From Acinetobacter sp. ANC 4648 (GTDB taxonomy: Bacteria; Pseudomonadota; Gammaproteobacteria; Pseudomonadales; Moraxellaceae), in assembly GCF_002135345.1 (NCBI RefSeq), contig NZ_NEGI01000001.1, forward strand, positions 434,001 through 498,000: DNA of 64,000 nucleotides. The letters run 5' to 3'. The notes under the pieces were generated by a model. That model was not told the DNA's origin. It did no database searches and saw only the letters and a list, made by a program, of their open reading frames with translations. This document shows positions 47,062 to 56,420 of the stretch, piece after piece. Numbering within the stretch: the stretch's first letter is position 1; each line of letters begins with the position of its first letter. Made by a program: the position numbers and the translations under genes.

Positions 47062-47906
47062 GAAGGTGATTCTCCAGTAATAATTGGACTGTCAAGGCGA
47101 TTGCCCCATTCGCTCCACGCACCATCATAAGCTTGGATATTCCAACCGAGTAATCGACCCACAATATAAGCCAATCCCGAACGGTGATGTGATTGACAAT
47201 ACACCACCACAGGCTGATCAAGTTGAAAACCCAATTGTTGTAAACGTTGTTGAGTGCGTTCTAAAGGCTGCAATTTTAAATGATTTTCACGATCAATTGC
47301 AGTACTCCATTCAAAATGAAGTGCGTTTGGAATGTGACCGCCGCGTCGCGCTGCAAGTCGTTGACCAGTATACTCATCTAGTGTACGACAATCCCAAAGC
47401 TGTATCGCCTGCTGTTGTACTTTTTCTAACAATTGCGGATATTTAATTCTATATTTTTGAATATCACTTAAGTTGGGTGAAATCAGGTTTGCGACTGGAA
47501 CAACTGGATCAACATTCGATGTTGTCGGTAAACCTGCACCTAACCAAGCATGAATCCCACCATTTAACACACTGACTTTGTTAAAACCAAGACAATGCAA
47601 AGTCCAAATTAACCGCCCTGCCCATGCACCACCTTCATCGTCATACACCACTACATGCTGCTCAGGTGAAATATTCAACGCTTTGATAAGTGTATTTAAA
47701 CCTTCTGCATCTGGCAGTAAACCCATTGCTTGCTCTTCTTGGCGCACCAACAAATTGGGTTTGAGATGAATTGCATGTGGTATATGCAGTTGCTCATAAA
47801 CCGATCTTCGACTGAGATCGATAATACGTAACAACTCATGTCCTAAAAAAGGCCTAAGCTGATCAGTTTCAATCAATAACCCAAAGTTAAATACAGATGC
47901 TGTCAT
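47058..47906 (-). CDS. Two-domain thiosulfate sulfurtransferase (rhodanese)
   Basis: A 282-aa tandem rhodanese. The catalytic loop in the second domain is CQSHHRSG near residue 235, closely like the CQTHHRS loop of Azotobacter RhdA. That loop differs from CRxGx[R/T] of common rhodaneses. The N-terminal domain is non-catalytic. Probably cytosolic sulfur transfer or redox protection. The psd start codon overlaps its end, an operon also found in Pseudomonas relatives as far as I recall. Confidence 0.88.
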   Translation of the reverse strand: MTASVFNFGLLIETDQLRPFLGHELLRIIDLSRRSVYEQLHIPHAIHLKPNLLVRQEEQAMGLLPDAEGLNTLIKALNISPEQHVVVYDDEGGAWAGRLIWTLHCLGFNKVSVLNGGIHAWLGAGLPTTSNVDPVVPVANLISPNLSDIQKYRIKYPQLLEKVQQQAIQLWDCRTLDEYTGQRLAARRGGHIPNALHFEWSTAIDRENHLKLQPLERTQQRLQQLGFQLDQPVVVYCQSHHRSGLAYIVGRLLGWNIQAYDGAWSEWGNRLDSPIITGESPS

Positions 47907-48020
47907 AATCTTTTTTCGAATTTTAGTCCATCAACTTGCGCAATCTTAACATAGTCATTTTTATCAGCATGCTAATTTCCTACATTCCTTTGCAAAAAAT
48001 CAGCACTCAAATCACGAAAA

Positions 48021-49226
48021 CTAAAGCTCTTCTTTAATCTCAAAAACCTGACGTAAGTACGCGAGAAATGTATCGTTATCAGTCATCGTTTTGCCAGGAC
48101 TATCAGAAATTTTGGCCACAGACTGGCCATTACATTCCACCAATTTTAAAACGATATTCAGTGGCGTTTGCCCCATATCATTGGTTAAATTAGTGCCAAT
48201 ACCAAAACTGACTTGGAAACGATCTTTGAAGTATTGATACAAACTCCAAGCACGCTCTAAATCTAAACCATCACTAAACGTAAGCATTTTTGACTTAGTA
48301 TCCACTTTCAATTTTTTGTAGTGCATAAAAGCTTTATCCCCCCACTCGAAAGGGTCTCCACTATCATGACGCAAACCATCAAACAACTTGGCAAAATACA
48401 AATCAAAATCACGTAGAAATGCATCCATTCCCACCACGTCTGTCAATGCAATGCCTAAATCACCCCGATATTCCTGCACCCAAGTTTCTAAAGCTGCTTT
48501 TTGGAAATCTCGCAAACGAACATCCAAGGCCTGAAAAGCTTGTAAGAATTCGTGTGCCATGGTGCCAATCGGAAAAATACCCAATTCTTTGGCAATTAAC
48601 ACATTGCTCGTCCCACGGAAAATAGTCGGTGCGACCTTATGAAAGGTTTGAATAATATGTTTTTGCCAAGCCAGACTATAACGACGGCGTGTGCCAAAAT
48701 CGGAAACTAAAAAGGGTGGATCATTAGGATATTGTTGTTGTGTATATTGTTTTAACAATTGTACTTTTGCTTGCAGACGACGTTCACCTTCAGCGAGAAC
48801 CTCATCGGAACGAATACGACGGAAATATAATTCATTGACAATGGCGAGTACAAAAATTTCAAACATCATCGCCTGAACCATCGGGCCTTCAACCCAAATA
48901 TCCAAACGACCTTCGGTATCAATCCCCGCTTTAATAAAGCGACGTTTAAGTTGGAATAACTCTAAATAATCAACAAAATCACTTTTAATAAAGCGCATGC
49001 TGCGTAAATAAATTAGTTCATCTTCTTTAAAGCTTAGCTGACACAGAAAATCAAGTTGCTCATTTAAATCATCTAAAATATCAGTCAATGGATAAACCGT
49101 ATCATCCAAATTGCGGCAACGAAAATGATAAACACTATGCGTTTGTGGAAATTTATGAAGTACCACTTGCAGCATTGTAAATTTATACAAGTCGGTATCG
49201 AGTAAAGATTGAATGATTGGTTGCAT
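48021..49226 (-). CDS. pncB: Nicotinate phosphoribosyltransferase
   Basis: Converts nicotinate to NaMN in NAD salvage. 401 aa starting [20 protein letters not shown]. Conserved FGTRRRYS near residue 180, [23 protein letters not shown] with the phospho-His region, and [14 protein letters not shown] are visible. ATG 49226 is chosen over GTG 49256, because the family starts there. A perfect 8-2-8 palindrome lies 20-40 bp upstream. pncA, the previous enzyme in the pathway, is at the end of the window. Confidence 0.95.
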   Translation of the reverse strand: MQPIIQSLLDTDLYKFTMLQVVLHKFPQTHSVYHFRCRNLDDTVYPLTDILDDLNEQLDFLCQLSFKEDELIYLRSMRFIKSDFVDYLELFQLKRRFIKAGIDTEGRLDIWVEGPMVQAMMFEIFVLAIVNELYFRRIRSDEVLAEGERRLQAKVQLLKQYTQQQYPNDPPFLVSDFGTRRRYSLAWQKHIIQTFHKVAPTIFRGTSNVLIAKELGIFPIGTMAHEFLQAFQALDVRLRDFQKAALETWVQEYRGDLGIALTDVVGMDAFLRDFDLYFAKLFDGLRHDSGDPFEWGDKAFMHYKKLKVDTKSKMLTFSDGLDLERAWSLYQYFKDRFQVSFGIGTNLTNDMGQTPLNIVLKLVECNGQSVAKISDSPGKTMTDNDTFLAYLRQVFEIKEEL

Positions 49227-49573
49227 AGCAGACCCATTAAGAAGTTCTTTTATCACGATAAAAGGTTAATTGACTCTTACAAACCCAAAAGATGTGATTT
49301 ATCAGATTTTTATCATTTTAACAAAAAACTATCGATTGAACCGTAAAGAGATCATCTTTTTTATCCAGACTCAAAAAATATTAACATATTATTATCATTT
49401 AATTATTATTAAATATTTTTTTATATACAAATATTGCAATAAAATTAATTTTTAATTAACATCATTTGTAATGAAAACAGCATTTTATTGGCAAGCTATA
49501 CAATAGAATTAAGCTTTTTATTGGTTCTTAAATCCAAAAATTATGTACTTACTCACAAAAAAGGAATTGCACC
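49227..49573. other. 347-bp AT-rich divergent region pncB / roadblock gene
   Basis: Holds the pncB palindrome (49247-49264), the 11-mer ATATTATTATC (49386-49396) that also occurs twice upstream of the RHH gene, and ATTTAAT-TATT-ATTAAAT. No gene recognised. Confidence 0.5.
49247..49264. promoter_or_regulatory. Palindrome upstream of pncB
   Basis: Perfect CTTTTATC-AC-GATAAAAG located 21-38 bp upstream of the pncB ATG, where a repressor would block transcription or translation. The regulator is unknown; NAD-metabolism repressors such as NrtR or NadQ are candidates by function only. Confidence 0.45.
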
Positions 49574-49930
49574 ATGGCTAAACTTAGCTTGGATCCTCTG
49601 AATGATATTGACGGTTTCGTAGTTGCCGCACTAGTAGACAGTACCAGTGGTTTAGCACTCGCAACAATGGGTTCAGGTATTGACTTAGAGCTTGCTGCTG
49701 CGGGGAATACAGAAGTAATTCGTTCAAAACGTAAAGTGGCAAAAGCACTTAATCTCAATGATCGAATTGAAGATATTTTGATTACACTGGGTAAGCAATA
49801 TCATATATTACGTCCATTAGATCGTAATGAAGATCTTTTTCTTTATTTGGTTTTAGATCGTCAAAAATCAAATCTAGCGATGGCGCGTCACGAGTTAAAA
49901 GCGTTTGAAAAAGAATTAGATTTTTCTTAA
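49574..49930 (+). CDS. Roadblock/LC7-like protein
   Basis: A 118-aa cytosolic protein. The N-terminal 95 residues have the Roadblock/LC7 pattern: [25 protein letters not shown], then [21 protein letters not shown] and [21 protein letters not shown]. It ends in a short charged helix ([12 protein letters not shown]). Bacterial roadblock proteins usually partner small GTPases (MglB/MglA); no GTPase gene is adjacent here. Assignment is by pattern recognition and the function is unknown. RBS AAGGAA. Monocistronic with a strong terminator. Confidence 0.72.
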   Translation: MAKLSLDPLNDIDGFVVAALVDSTSGLALATMGSGIDLELAAAGNTEVIRSKRKVAKALNLNDRIEDILITLGKQYHILRPLDRNEDLFLYLVLDRQKSNLAMARHELKAFEKELDFS

Positions 49931-49940
49931 GTTACACATA

Positions 49941-49977
49941 AAAAACTGTCCTCGCGTTAATCTAGGACAGTTTTTTA
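49941..49977 (+). terminator. Terminator of the roadblock gene
   Basis: AAAACTGTCCT/AGGACAGTTTT stem with an 11-nt loop, then a T-run. Confidence 0.88.
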
Positions 49978-50054
49978 TCTCGATCAGTTACAACTTAGCC
50001 AACTTAAATCATTAACATATTTTGACTCAATCTTATGAGATTGTAGGGTACAAG

Positions 50055-50255
50055 CTATTCATCTGGGGTTGATTTATCTAAATTAGATGAATTCATTTTT
50101 GTGGCATATTCCACACCATGGGTCTGTAAATAATCACGAATCAATTGTCGAACGACTTGTGATGGTTTTAAGTCTTGTCGATAACATAATTCTTCAAATG
50201 CTTGTTTTTTAATTGGATCAATCAAAATAGTCAATCGTGCTGTTTTATTTTCCAT
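50055..50255 (-). CDS. Ribbon-helix-helix (CopG/Arc-like) regulator
   Basis: A 66-aa protein with a beta-strand TARLTILIDPIKKQAFEELCYRQDLKPSQVVRQLIRDYL, the ribbon-helix-helix pattern. DNA binding would be through the N-terminal strand of a dimer. The tail is polar. ATG 50255 has GGGTGA about 7 nt upstream; GTG 50264 is an alternative. No toxin gene is adjacent, so it is not an obvious antitoxin. Tandem repeats upstream probably form its operator. Confidence 0.78.
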   Translation of the reverse strand: MENKTARLTILIDPIKKQAFEELCYRQDLKPSQVVRQLIRDYLQTHGVEYATKMNSSNLDKSTPDE

Positions 50256-50280
50256 ACCTTTCACCCATCACCAAATGATC

Positions 50281-50315
50281 ATATTATTATCATATTATTA
50301 TCATTAAATATTATC
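50281..50315. repeat. Tandem ATATTATTATC repeats, probable RHH operator
   Basis: Two perfect adjacent copies of ATATTATTATC (50281-50291, 50292-50302) and a third partial copy ending TATTATC at 50315. They lie 26-60 bp upstream of the RHH start codon. Spacing of 11-13 bp places the copies on one DNA face, as expected for cooperatively binding RHH dimers. Confidence 0.55.
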
Positions 50316-50523
50316 AAGATCTGCTTCAAAGGTCAGACGCTTTTAAGTCAGTTTATTATCATCTTTCATATAAAACTAGCATAATAAGAAAGAGATAGAA
50401 AACCATATTTTAATGATGTGTTTTATTTTGCTTAGCTCTAAAGGTAATGCCTCAGACCTAAGCTTTTGATCAGCTGCTTTGCTAAACTGGTATAAAGCTA
50501 AATTGAAGGTGTAAGTATCAAAT

Positions 50524-50964
50524 ATGCGGGCATTATTACAAAGAGTTCTAGAAGCCAAAGTAGTTGTAGATGGTGAAATTATAGGACAAATTGAAAAAGG
50601 CGTTTTAGTTTTTCTTGGCCTAGCGAAAGATGATAACTTAGATAAAGGTAAAAAACTGATTGATAAAATTTTAAAATATCGTTTTTTCGATGATGAACAA
50701 GGTAAAATGGGTTGGAATATCAGCCAAGCTCATGGTGGGCTTTTATTGGTGTCACAATTTACCCTCATGGCACAGACTCAGAAAGGTTTACGTCCTGATT
50801 TTGCTCCAGCCATGCCACCCGCTGAAGCGAAAGAATTATATGAACAACTTGTTGGTTATGCTCAATCTCAATTTGAACGAGTACAAACGGGTATTTTTGC
50901 AGCAGATATGCAAGTCCATTTGGTGAATGATGGGCCGGTCACTTTTAATTTAGAAGTCGAATAA
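50524..50964 (+). CDS. dtd: D-aminoacyl-tRNA deacylase
   Basis: Removes D-amino acids (and Gly from tRNA-Ala) from tRNA. 146 aa. MRALLQRVLEAKVVVDGEIIGQIEKG is the typical N-terminus; the SQFTL motif (LVSQFTLMAQ) and the cross-subunit Gly-Pro motif NDGPVT near the C-terminus are intact. Family length and motifs are standard. Confidence 0.97.
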   Translation: MRALLQRVLEAKVVVDGEIIGQIEKGVLVFLGLAKDDNLDKGKKLIDKILKYRFFDDEQGKMGWNISQAHGGLLLVSQFTLMAQTQKGLRPDFAPAMPPAEAKELYEQLVGYAQSQFERVQTGIFAADMQVHLVNDGPVTFNLEVE

Positions 50965-50986
50965 TCAATCGTAGCAATGCATAAAT

Positions 50987-51016
50987 AAAAAGCCTATTAC
51001 AATGAATAGGCTTTTT
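50987..51016. terminator. Bidirectional terminator between dtd and the SCP2 gene
   Basis: AAAAGCCTATT-ACAATG-AATAGGCTTTT stem with flanking A- and T-runs. Confidence 0.9.
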
Positions 51017-51040
51017 ATTCTAGAGATGCTCTAAAACAAC

Positions 51041-51520
51041 TTAACGACCAGTTTTTTCTTTTAAAAATTGACGTGCTATTTTAATTTTATCTTTCACTGG
51101 CTTTGGTACTTTTGGTGGAATTAATTTCGCAACTTGGTTAAACCAAACCAACAAACTAAAGTCACCTTCCATTTTAATGCTGCCTTCTTGCATTCCAGTC
51201 ATGAATGCCGTTGGGTCACCTTTAATCAGTGTTTTTACACCTTGCTCGCTATCTGCAAATTGTAAAATAAAATCTGCTTGCTCAGGACAACCTGAAACGG
51301 TATCAATCTGACCATTATTTACAATGATTTGACGTGCAACACCTAAATCCGTCCCAATTTGAATACGAAACTGACGATCATGAGTCAATTCGATGAATTT
51401 AGGACTGGTACGCGTCAATTGCTTCATACGAAGTGCAAGTCCCAATACCAAAAGATCAAGCGGATCCGTACTTGCATCGACGATAGGTAATTTCACCACT
51501 GGAATTGAAGAAAATTTCAT
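51041..51520 (-). CDS. SCP2 sterol-binding domain protein
   Basis: A 159-aa cytosolic protein. The central part (QFRIQIGTDLGVARQIIVNNGQIDTVSGCPEQADFILQFADSE) followed by GDPTAFMTGMQEGSIKMEGDFSLLVWF is the SCP2-like fold that binds lipids. The C-terminus is Lys/Pro-rich. Ligand in this organism is unknown. Confidence 0.82.
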   Translation of the reverse strand: MKFSSIPVVKLPIVDASTDPLDLLVLGLALRMKQLTRTSPKFIELTHDRQFRIQIGTDLGVARQIIVNNGQIDTVSGCPEQADFILQFADSEQGVKTLIKGDPTAFMTGMQEGSIKMEGDFSLLVWFNQVAKLIPPKVPKPVKDKIKIARQFLKEKTGR

Positions 51521-51688
51521 GACATTTAAGCCTGTTGTTTTAATATAAAATTGAATCCGCCCATCCTAGCATAACTTATTATTTTTAGAACAAAGCTTTG
51601 TATAACAAAATATGAAAAAGGCATAAGACTAAATAAGCCCTGTCAAAATTAGGCTAAATTTTAAAAAATGCACGAGATTACTAACTTA

Positions 51689-52003
51689 TTATTCATCTTC
51701 ATAAACTGGCGTATGCTCTATATATTGTCGATTTTCCAAGGCTTTCTGAGCACGGCTATCTTCTCTTAATAAAAATACAGTTAAAGCCAGCATTGCTAAA
51801 CTTAATGCACTTAAATAACTATAAGTCACGGATAAAGCCAAAATGTTTTGTACGCTGAATCTAATCGCTTCTAAAATTCCCCAGAACAACATACCTGCAC
51901 ACATAAATCCTAACCAATGACGGTAAGGGGAAAAGAAAACAGTTATTAACGCGACAGCAATCAGTCCAAAACCGATTAATGCTGCAAAAGTCGCTGTTAC
52001 CAT
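51689..52003 (-). CDS. Small inner-membrane protein, function unknown
   Basis: A 104-aa protein with three to four hydrophobic segments (FAALIGFGLIAVALITVFF, WLGFMCAGMLFWGILEAI, YLSALSLAMLALTVFLL) and a charged cytosolic tail that ends in acidic residues. I do not recognise a family. RBS GGAGG precedes the ATG. It stands alone between the SCP2 and serB genes. Confidence 0.75.
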   Translation of the reverse strand: MVTATFAALIGFGLIAVALITVFFSPYRHWLGFMCAGMLFWGILEAIRFSVQNILALSVTYSYLSALSLAMLALTVFLLREDSRAQKALENRQYIEHTPVYEDE

Positions 52004-52406
52004 AAAAACCTCCGTCTATTCAGTGTATCTCTCATACTAGCTTTAATCGTGTTTTATAACACCGTTTAAGCTTATTTATGGAATTATATAAAAGCTTCTG
52101 TAATGCATTATGGATAGTTTTAAGCAGAAAAAAAGTCTTGCTTGATGTTTAAACGACATACCTTGTCGCAACATTCTTTTGTCATTACACTTTTATTTGC
52201 TACGTTTTTGACCCAACCTATCAGGCATCAAGATCGGCGTGTCATTACAAAAAAATACCGATCAAAATGATGATAAAAAACTTTTTTTCGATTCTTTTAA
52301 TCGATTTTCTTGTGTTTAATTTTTTAAAGCAATCCTAGATTCACTTCATTTAAATATGAAAAATGCGACTCTAAAGTCGCATTTTATAATCATATTTTGC
52401 AATCAT
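52004..52406. other. 403-bp intergenic region
   Basis: Between the small membrane protein gene (start) and serB (end), both minus. Contains the serB terminator and an inverted pair GATCGG/CCGATC near 52229-52266. A 41-codon plus-strand frame (52145-52270) lacks a clear ribosome binding site. Nothing else is supported. Confidence 0.4.
52360..52385 (-). terminator. Terminator of serB
   Basis: AAATGCGACT-CTAA-AGTCGCATTT stem with a minus-strand T-run. Confidence 0.85.
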
Positions 52407-53627
52407 TCAGGCACGATTCAAATCTTTATCGTGCACACCTAAAAGGTAAAGTACACCATCCAAACCCACACTAGAAATAGCTTGATTGGCATTTTGACGC
52501 ACTAAGGGTTTAGCTCTAAACGCGACACCTAATCCTGCAATTGAAAGCATTGGTAGATCATTAGCGCCATCCCCGACAGCAATGGCTTGTTCGAGCGAAA
52601 TCCCCATCGAGTCAGCAAGCTCACGCAGGAGTAAAGCCTTCCGAGCGCCATCGACAATATGTCCTTTGACTTCGCCTGTAACCATGCCATCTTCTACATC
52701 TAAAATATTGGCATGTACTTCATCAATACCTAACTTTTCTTGTAGATATTCCGCAAAATACTGAAAACCACCAGAAAGAATCGCTGTCCGATATCCTAAG
52801 GCTTTTAAGGTCGAAATTAAACGCTCTGCCCCTTCTGTCACAGTCAATCGCGCTGCAATTTTTGGAAGAACAGAGGCATCTAAACCTTTAAGTAAAGCCA
52901 CACGTGCACGGAAACTCTGCTGAAAATCGAGTTCACCTAGCATTGCACGTTCTGTAATTTCAGCGACTTGCGTACCCACACCTGCTTCGATGGCTAACTC
53001 ATCAATCACTTCTTGTTCAATTAAGGTTGAGTCCATATCAAAACAGACCAAACGACGATTACGACGGTAAGCATTATCTTCTTGTACCGCAACATCTACA
53101 CTTAACTCATTCGATAAGCGTAAGCACGCTGCTCGCATTGCAGTTGCATCCAGCATTTGACCACTCAAGCCAAATTGCACACATGATCGTTTTGGATCTT
53201 CAGCATCATCTTTACGTTCAGGACGCCCCGATAATCGGGTGACTGTTTCGATGTTAAAGCCTTGGCCAGAAACAATATTGGTGACTGCTTGTAAATGAGC
53301 AGCAGTTAGCTCTGGTGCTAAGGCGGTCACGATATAACGTGTCCGACCACCTTCACTCACCCACTGGTCATATTCTGTGCCTGATATTGGTTTAAAGCGA
53401 ACAGTTAAACCAATATCATGTGCTAAAATAAGCATCTCTTTCATTGCCAAAGCAGTTGCAGTTTGGTCATTTGACGCAACCACAATACCTAAAGTCAATT
53501 GGTTATGAATAACGGCCTGACCGACATCTAATATTTGCAAAGAATGTACGGACAATACTTGCATTAATCGAGTAAACTGATTGGGTTGGTCTGGCCCTAA
53601 AAATGATATAAGAATGATTTCGCGCAT
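52407..53627 (-). CDS. serB: Phosphoserine phosphatase
   Basis: Last step of serine synthesis. 406 aa: two N-terminal ACT-like domains (about 1-170) and a C-terminal HAD domain. HAD motif I is FDMDSTLIEQEV near residue 196, motif II is ILSGGF, and motifs III/IV are in RKALLLRELA and AVGDGANDLPML. The ACT pair is as in the long SerB found in Pseudomonas. Divergent from the YtjB/AhpA-like gene by 77 bp. Confidence 0.95.
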   Translation of the reverse strand: MREIILISFLGPDQPNQFTRLMQVLSVHSLQILDVGQAVIHNQLTLGIVVASNDQTATALAMKEMLILAHDIGLTVRFKPISGTEYDQWVSEGGRTRYIVTALAPELTAAHLQAVTNIVSGQGFNIETVTRLSGRPERKDDAEDPKRSCVQFGLSGQMLDATAMRAACLRLSNELSVDVAVQEDNAYRRNRRLVCFDMDSTLIEQEVIDELAIEAGVGTQVAEITERAMLGELDFQQSFRARVALLKGLDASVLPKIAARLTVTEGAERLISTLKALGYRTAILSGGFQYFAEYLQEKLGIDEVHANILDVEDGMVTGEVKGHIVDGARKALLLRELADSMGISLEQAIAVGDGANDLPMLSIAGLGVAFRAKPLVRQNANQAISSVGLDGVLYLLGVHDKDLNRA

Positions 53628-53704
53628 GAATTGACTCTGGTCTGAGCTACAACTATTGTTAGAATCATAATCGATATAGAATATTTTTTCTTTGGAAGTT
53701 TACG

Positions 53705-54991
53705 TTGAATGCACCTAGACAAGGGCTATTTGCTAGCCTACTTATCGTAAGTTTTGCATTGCATACCTTTTTGTTGGTAGTTGCAACGACACATCAGCTG
53801 AATGAAAACCGCGCCAGTCAAGGTCAACTCATGACTAGTCAATTGGTTGCAGATAGTATTGCTGAGCTAGAACCGCCCAATACCGTTTCATTGGCTTTAT
53901 TGGCCAATCGTTATGCAACCAACCCTAGTGTTGCCTCGATCCGTATCTTAGATGCAAAAAAACAAGTACTGGCCACCAGTGGTTTAGCAAAAACTCGCCA
54001 AGGCGAAGTATTTGTCCGTGATGCATTACAACATGATAAAAATGTGGGCAGCATCGAGATCACTTTGATTAAACCCAGTATTGGCGAAATTTTACGTACC
54101 CAATGGCTCGCAATTTTAGCGTCACTTTTTATTCACGGATTGCTTTGGTTAGCTTATCGTGCAATTGCACGCCCAACACGCAGTGAATATTTGGCTAAAC
54201 TAAATAATGAAGCACGGTTAAAACATGAAATTCAACAGCTCACTGAAACCTTAGAAGCAGAAAAAGCCAATCGCACCTTAGTGATCGCACAAGCTCAGCA
54301 ACAGACTAAACCCAAGTCTGAACCACAACCTATAAATTTATCGGCTATCGAACAAAATATTATCGCTTTAAACATTCAATACTATGATCCTAAACAGTTA
54401 ATTCAGACTGTCAATCAATCGGTCTCGGCTCCCTATTTCAATCTTTGTCAGATCTTTTTAAATAAAAGTATCGAACTCTGTGCACAACATTACAAACTCA
54501 ATTCACATGATTTTATTCGCAATCAAGAATTTAATCAGCAAGGTGCAACCATCAGTGTTTCCGCTCAAATACCGCATGCAACTGAATGCTTATTGATGGT
54601 CGGTTCCGTTTTCCAATTACTCTCAGAAGTACTCTATAAACGTTACCGTGAAGAAAAACGCTTTGTTTTACAAACTCGCTGTTCTGTCGCTTCTACTGTT
54701 GATGCCATGCAGTTAAATGCGCCACAAGCTGCTGAACGTTTGACACATCATTTAATTGCTAAAGAAATGGCACTGCATTTAAGCAATGATCTGTTAAAAA
54801 ATATTACTGAGTGCTACCAATTAATGCTCATGCCAAATCCAAACAATGTGCTGACTCGCCATGCCTTTATGATTAATGGCATGAATACAGCATGTGCTGA
54901 ACTGGCTCAGAGTATTCGGACGGAAATTCTGAAAGGTAAAAAAAAGCCAAGTGTTCCGATGAATGAATCAGAACCAGTCACCGAAATTTAA
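53705..54991 (+). CDS. YtjB/AhpA-like membrane protein
   Basis: A 428-aa protein with an N-terminal transmembrane helix (FASLLIVSFALHTFLLVVAT), a periplasmic domain of about 90 residues, a second helix (WLAILASLFIHGLLWLAY) and a long cytosolic part with a coiled coil around 165-200. The serB-divergent context matches E. coli ytjB (smp) and Pseudomonas ahpA. Function unclear. The start is TTG with GGAAG 9 nt upstream; no good in-frame ATG exists nearby. Confidence 0.7.
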   Translation: MNAPRQGLFASLLIVSFALHTFLLVVATTHQLNENRASQGQLMTSQLVADSIAELEPPNTVSLALLANRYATNPSVASIRILDAKKQVLATSGLAKTRQGEVFVRDALQHDKNVGSIEITLIKPSIGEILRTQWLAILASLFIHGLLWLAYRAIARPTRSEYLAKLNNEARLKHEIQQLTETLEAEKANRTLVIAQAQQQTKPKSEPQPINLSAIEQNIIALNIQYYDPKQLIQTVNQSVSAPYFNLCQIFLNKSIELCAQHYKLNSHDFIRNQEFNQQGATISVSAQIPHATECLLMVGSVFQLLSEVLYKRYREEKRFVLQTRCSVASTVDAMQLNAPQAAERLTHHLIAKEMALHLSNDLLKNITECYQLMLMPNPNNVLTRHAFMINGMNTACAELAQSIRTEILKGKKKPSVPMNESEPVTEI

Positions 54992-55010
54992 TTCTCAATA
55001 CAGTCTCCAA

Positions 55011-55044
55011 CCTGATTTAATGAACCCTTAAATCAGGTTTTTTT
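55011..55044 (+). terminator. Terminator of the YtjB/AhpA-like gene
   Basis: CCTGATTTAA-TGAACCC-TTAAATCAGG then seven T. Confidence 0.92.
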
Positions 55045-55274
55045 ATGACTGCAGCCAAGCCTAGAACCTATATCAATATTCAAATGTCCATTTTTCAAAC
55101 AAAAAGATATACTTTTGAATTTTCTATGGCTTTTCAATTAGCTAATAAGCTGTGTATAACAGTCTAGGTAAAGGGAATGTGATAAGCATAGGCAAAACAC
55201 ATGAAAACACGTTAGACTATGCCACAATGAATTAATCAAAATGTCACGTAGACAGAACAAGAAGGTGAAGGTTG

Positions 55275-56396
55275 ATGCCGCTCAATACTGTTGAAGAGCT
55301 TGTAGCAGATATCCGCGCAGGAAAAATGGTCATCCTGATGGATGATGAAGATCGTGAAAATGAAGGTGACTTAGTCATCGCTGCAACTCACGTGCGTGCG
55401 GAAGACATCAACTTTATGATCACTCATGCACGTGGTTTAGTCTGTTTAACCTTAAGCCGTGACCGTTGTCAGCAGCTTAATTTACCACTCATGGTCGACG
55501 CCAATGGCGCGCAACATGCGACCAATTTCACCCTATCAATTGAAGCTGCGAATGGTATTACCACAGGCATTTCTGCGGCTGAACGGGCACATACGATTCA
55601 AACCGCTGTCGCTGCGCATGCGAAACCAACCGATATCGTTCAACCTGGACATATTTTCCCATTAATGGCACAACCTGGCGGTGTCTTGCATCGCGCAGGA
55701 CATACAGAGGCAGGCTGTGATTTATCGCGTTTAGCTGGTTTAGAACCTGCATCTGTAATTTGTGAAATCATTAACGAAGACGGTACAATGGCACGTCGTC
55801 CTGATCTTGAGGTTTTTGCTGAAAAGCATGGGCTCAAAATCGGTACAATTGCAGATTTAATTCACTACCGTATGACCAATGAGCAAACTGTAGAACGTAT
55901 CGATCAACAAAGCATTGAAACTGAATACGGCACATTTGATTTATACCGTTACCGCGAAATTGGTAGTCCTGATATTCATTTGGCTTTTGTGAAAGGTGAG
56001 CCTAAGCAAGGGATCACTACCGTTCGTGTACATGGCTTTAATCCTATTCGTGACTTGCTTAAACTGAATAAAAAAGGTGGCGAAGCCGCTTGGAATTTAG
56101 ACAAAGCACTGAAAGCGATTGCTGATAGTGAGCGTGGTGTTCTGGTATGGATTGGTCAAGGTCATTTATCTGACTTGGGCCCTGCTTTGGATGCATTAAC
56201 AACGCCTAAACCAACAAAATCGAGTTCTGCCCTGTCTCAACAATATCAAACGATTGGTGTCGGTGCACAAATTTTACGGGATTTAGGGGTGGAAAAAATG
56301 AAACTCCTCAGCTCACCATTACGTTTTAATGCATTATCTGGTTTTAATTTAGAAGTAGTGGAATATGTCACTGCTGATCAAACTTCTGTTCAATAA
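55275..56396 (+). CDS. ribB: DHBP synthase with degenerate GTP cyclohydrolase II-like domain (RibBX type)
   Basis: Makes 3,4-dihydroxy-2-butanone 4-phosphate for riboflavin synthesis. 373 aa. Residues 1-200 are RibB with DDEDRENEGDLV, THARGLVCL and the HTEAGCDL motif. The C-terminal half has the GCHII fold (IETEYGTFDLYRYRE...HLAFVKGEPK). Where active enzymes have zinc Cys and the HSECLTGD motif it reads VRVHGFNPIRDLLKL, so it is inactive. This is the RibBX variant common in Proteobacteria. ATG 55275 has a GAAGG; a TTG one codon earlier is dismissed. First gene of the rib-nus-thi-pgp-glm run. Confidence 0.92.
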   Translation: MPLNTVEELVADIRAGKMVILMDDEDRENEGDLVIAATHVRAEDINFMITHARGLVCLTLSRDRCQQLNLPLMVDANGAQHATNFTLSIEAANGITTGISAAERAHTIQTAVAAHAKPTDIVQPGHIFPLMAQPGGVLHRAGHTEAGCDLSRLAGLEPASVICEIINEDGTMARRPDLEVFAEKHGLKIGTIADLIHYRMTNEQTVERIDQQSIETEYGTFDLYRYREIGSPDIHLAFVKGEPKQGITTVRVHGFNPIRDLLKLNKKGGEAAWNLDKALKAIADSERGVLVWIGQGHLSDLGPALDALTTPKPTKSSSALSQQYQTIGVGAQILRDLGVEKMKLLSSPLRFNALSGFNLEVVEYVTADQTSVQ

Positions 56397-56420
56397 CTTT
56401 TATTAAATATCGAGGTTGCT

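Noticed and set aside
50055..50255. RHH protein as an antitoxin of a toxin-antitoxin pair
   Set aside because: No small toxin-like gene is adjacent on the same strand; neighbours are the roadblock gene and dtd.
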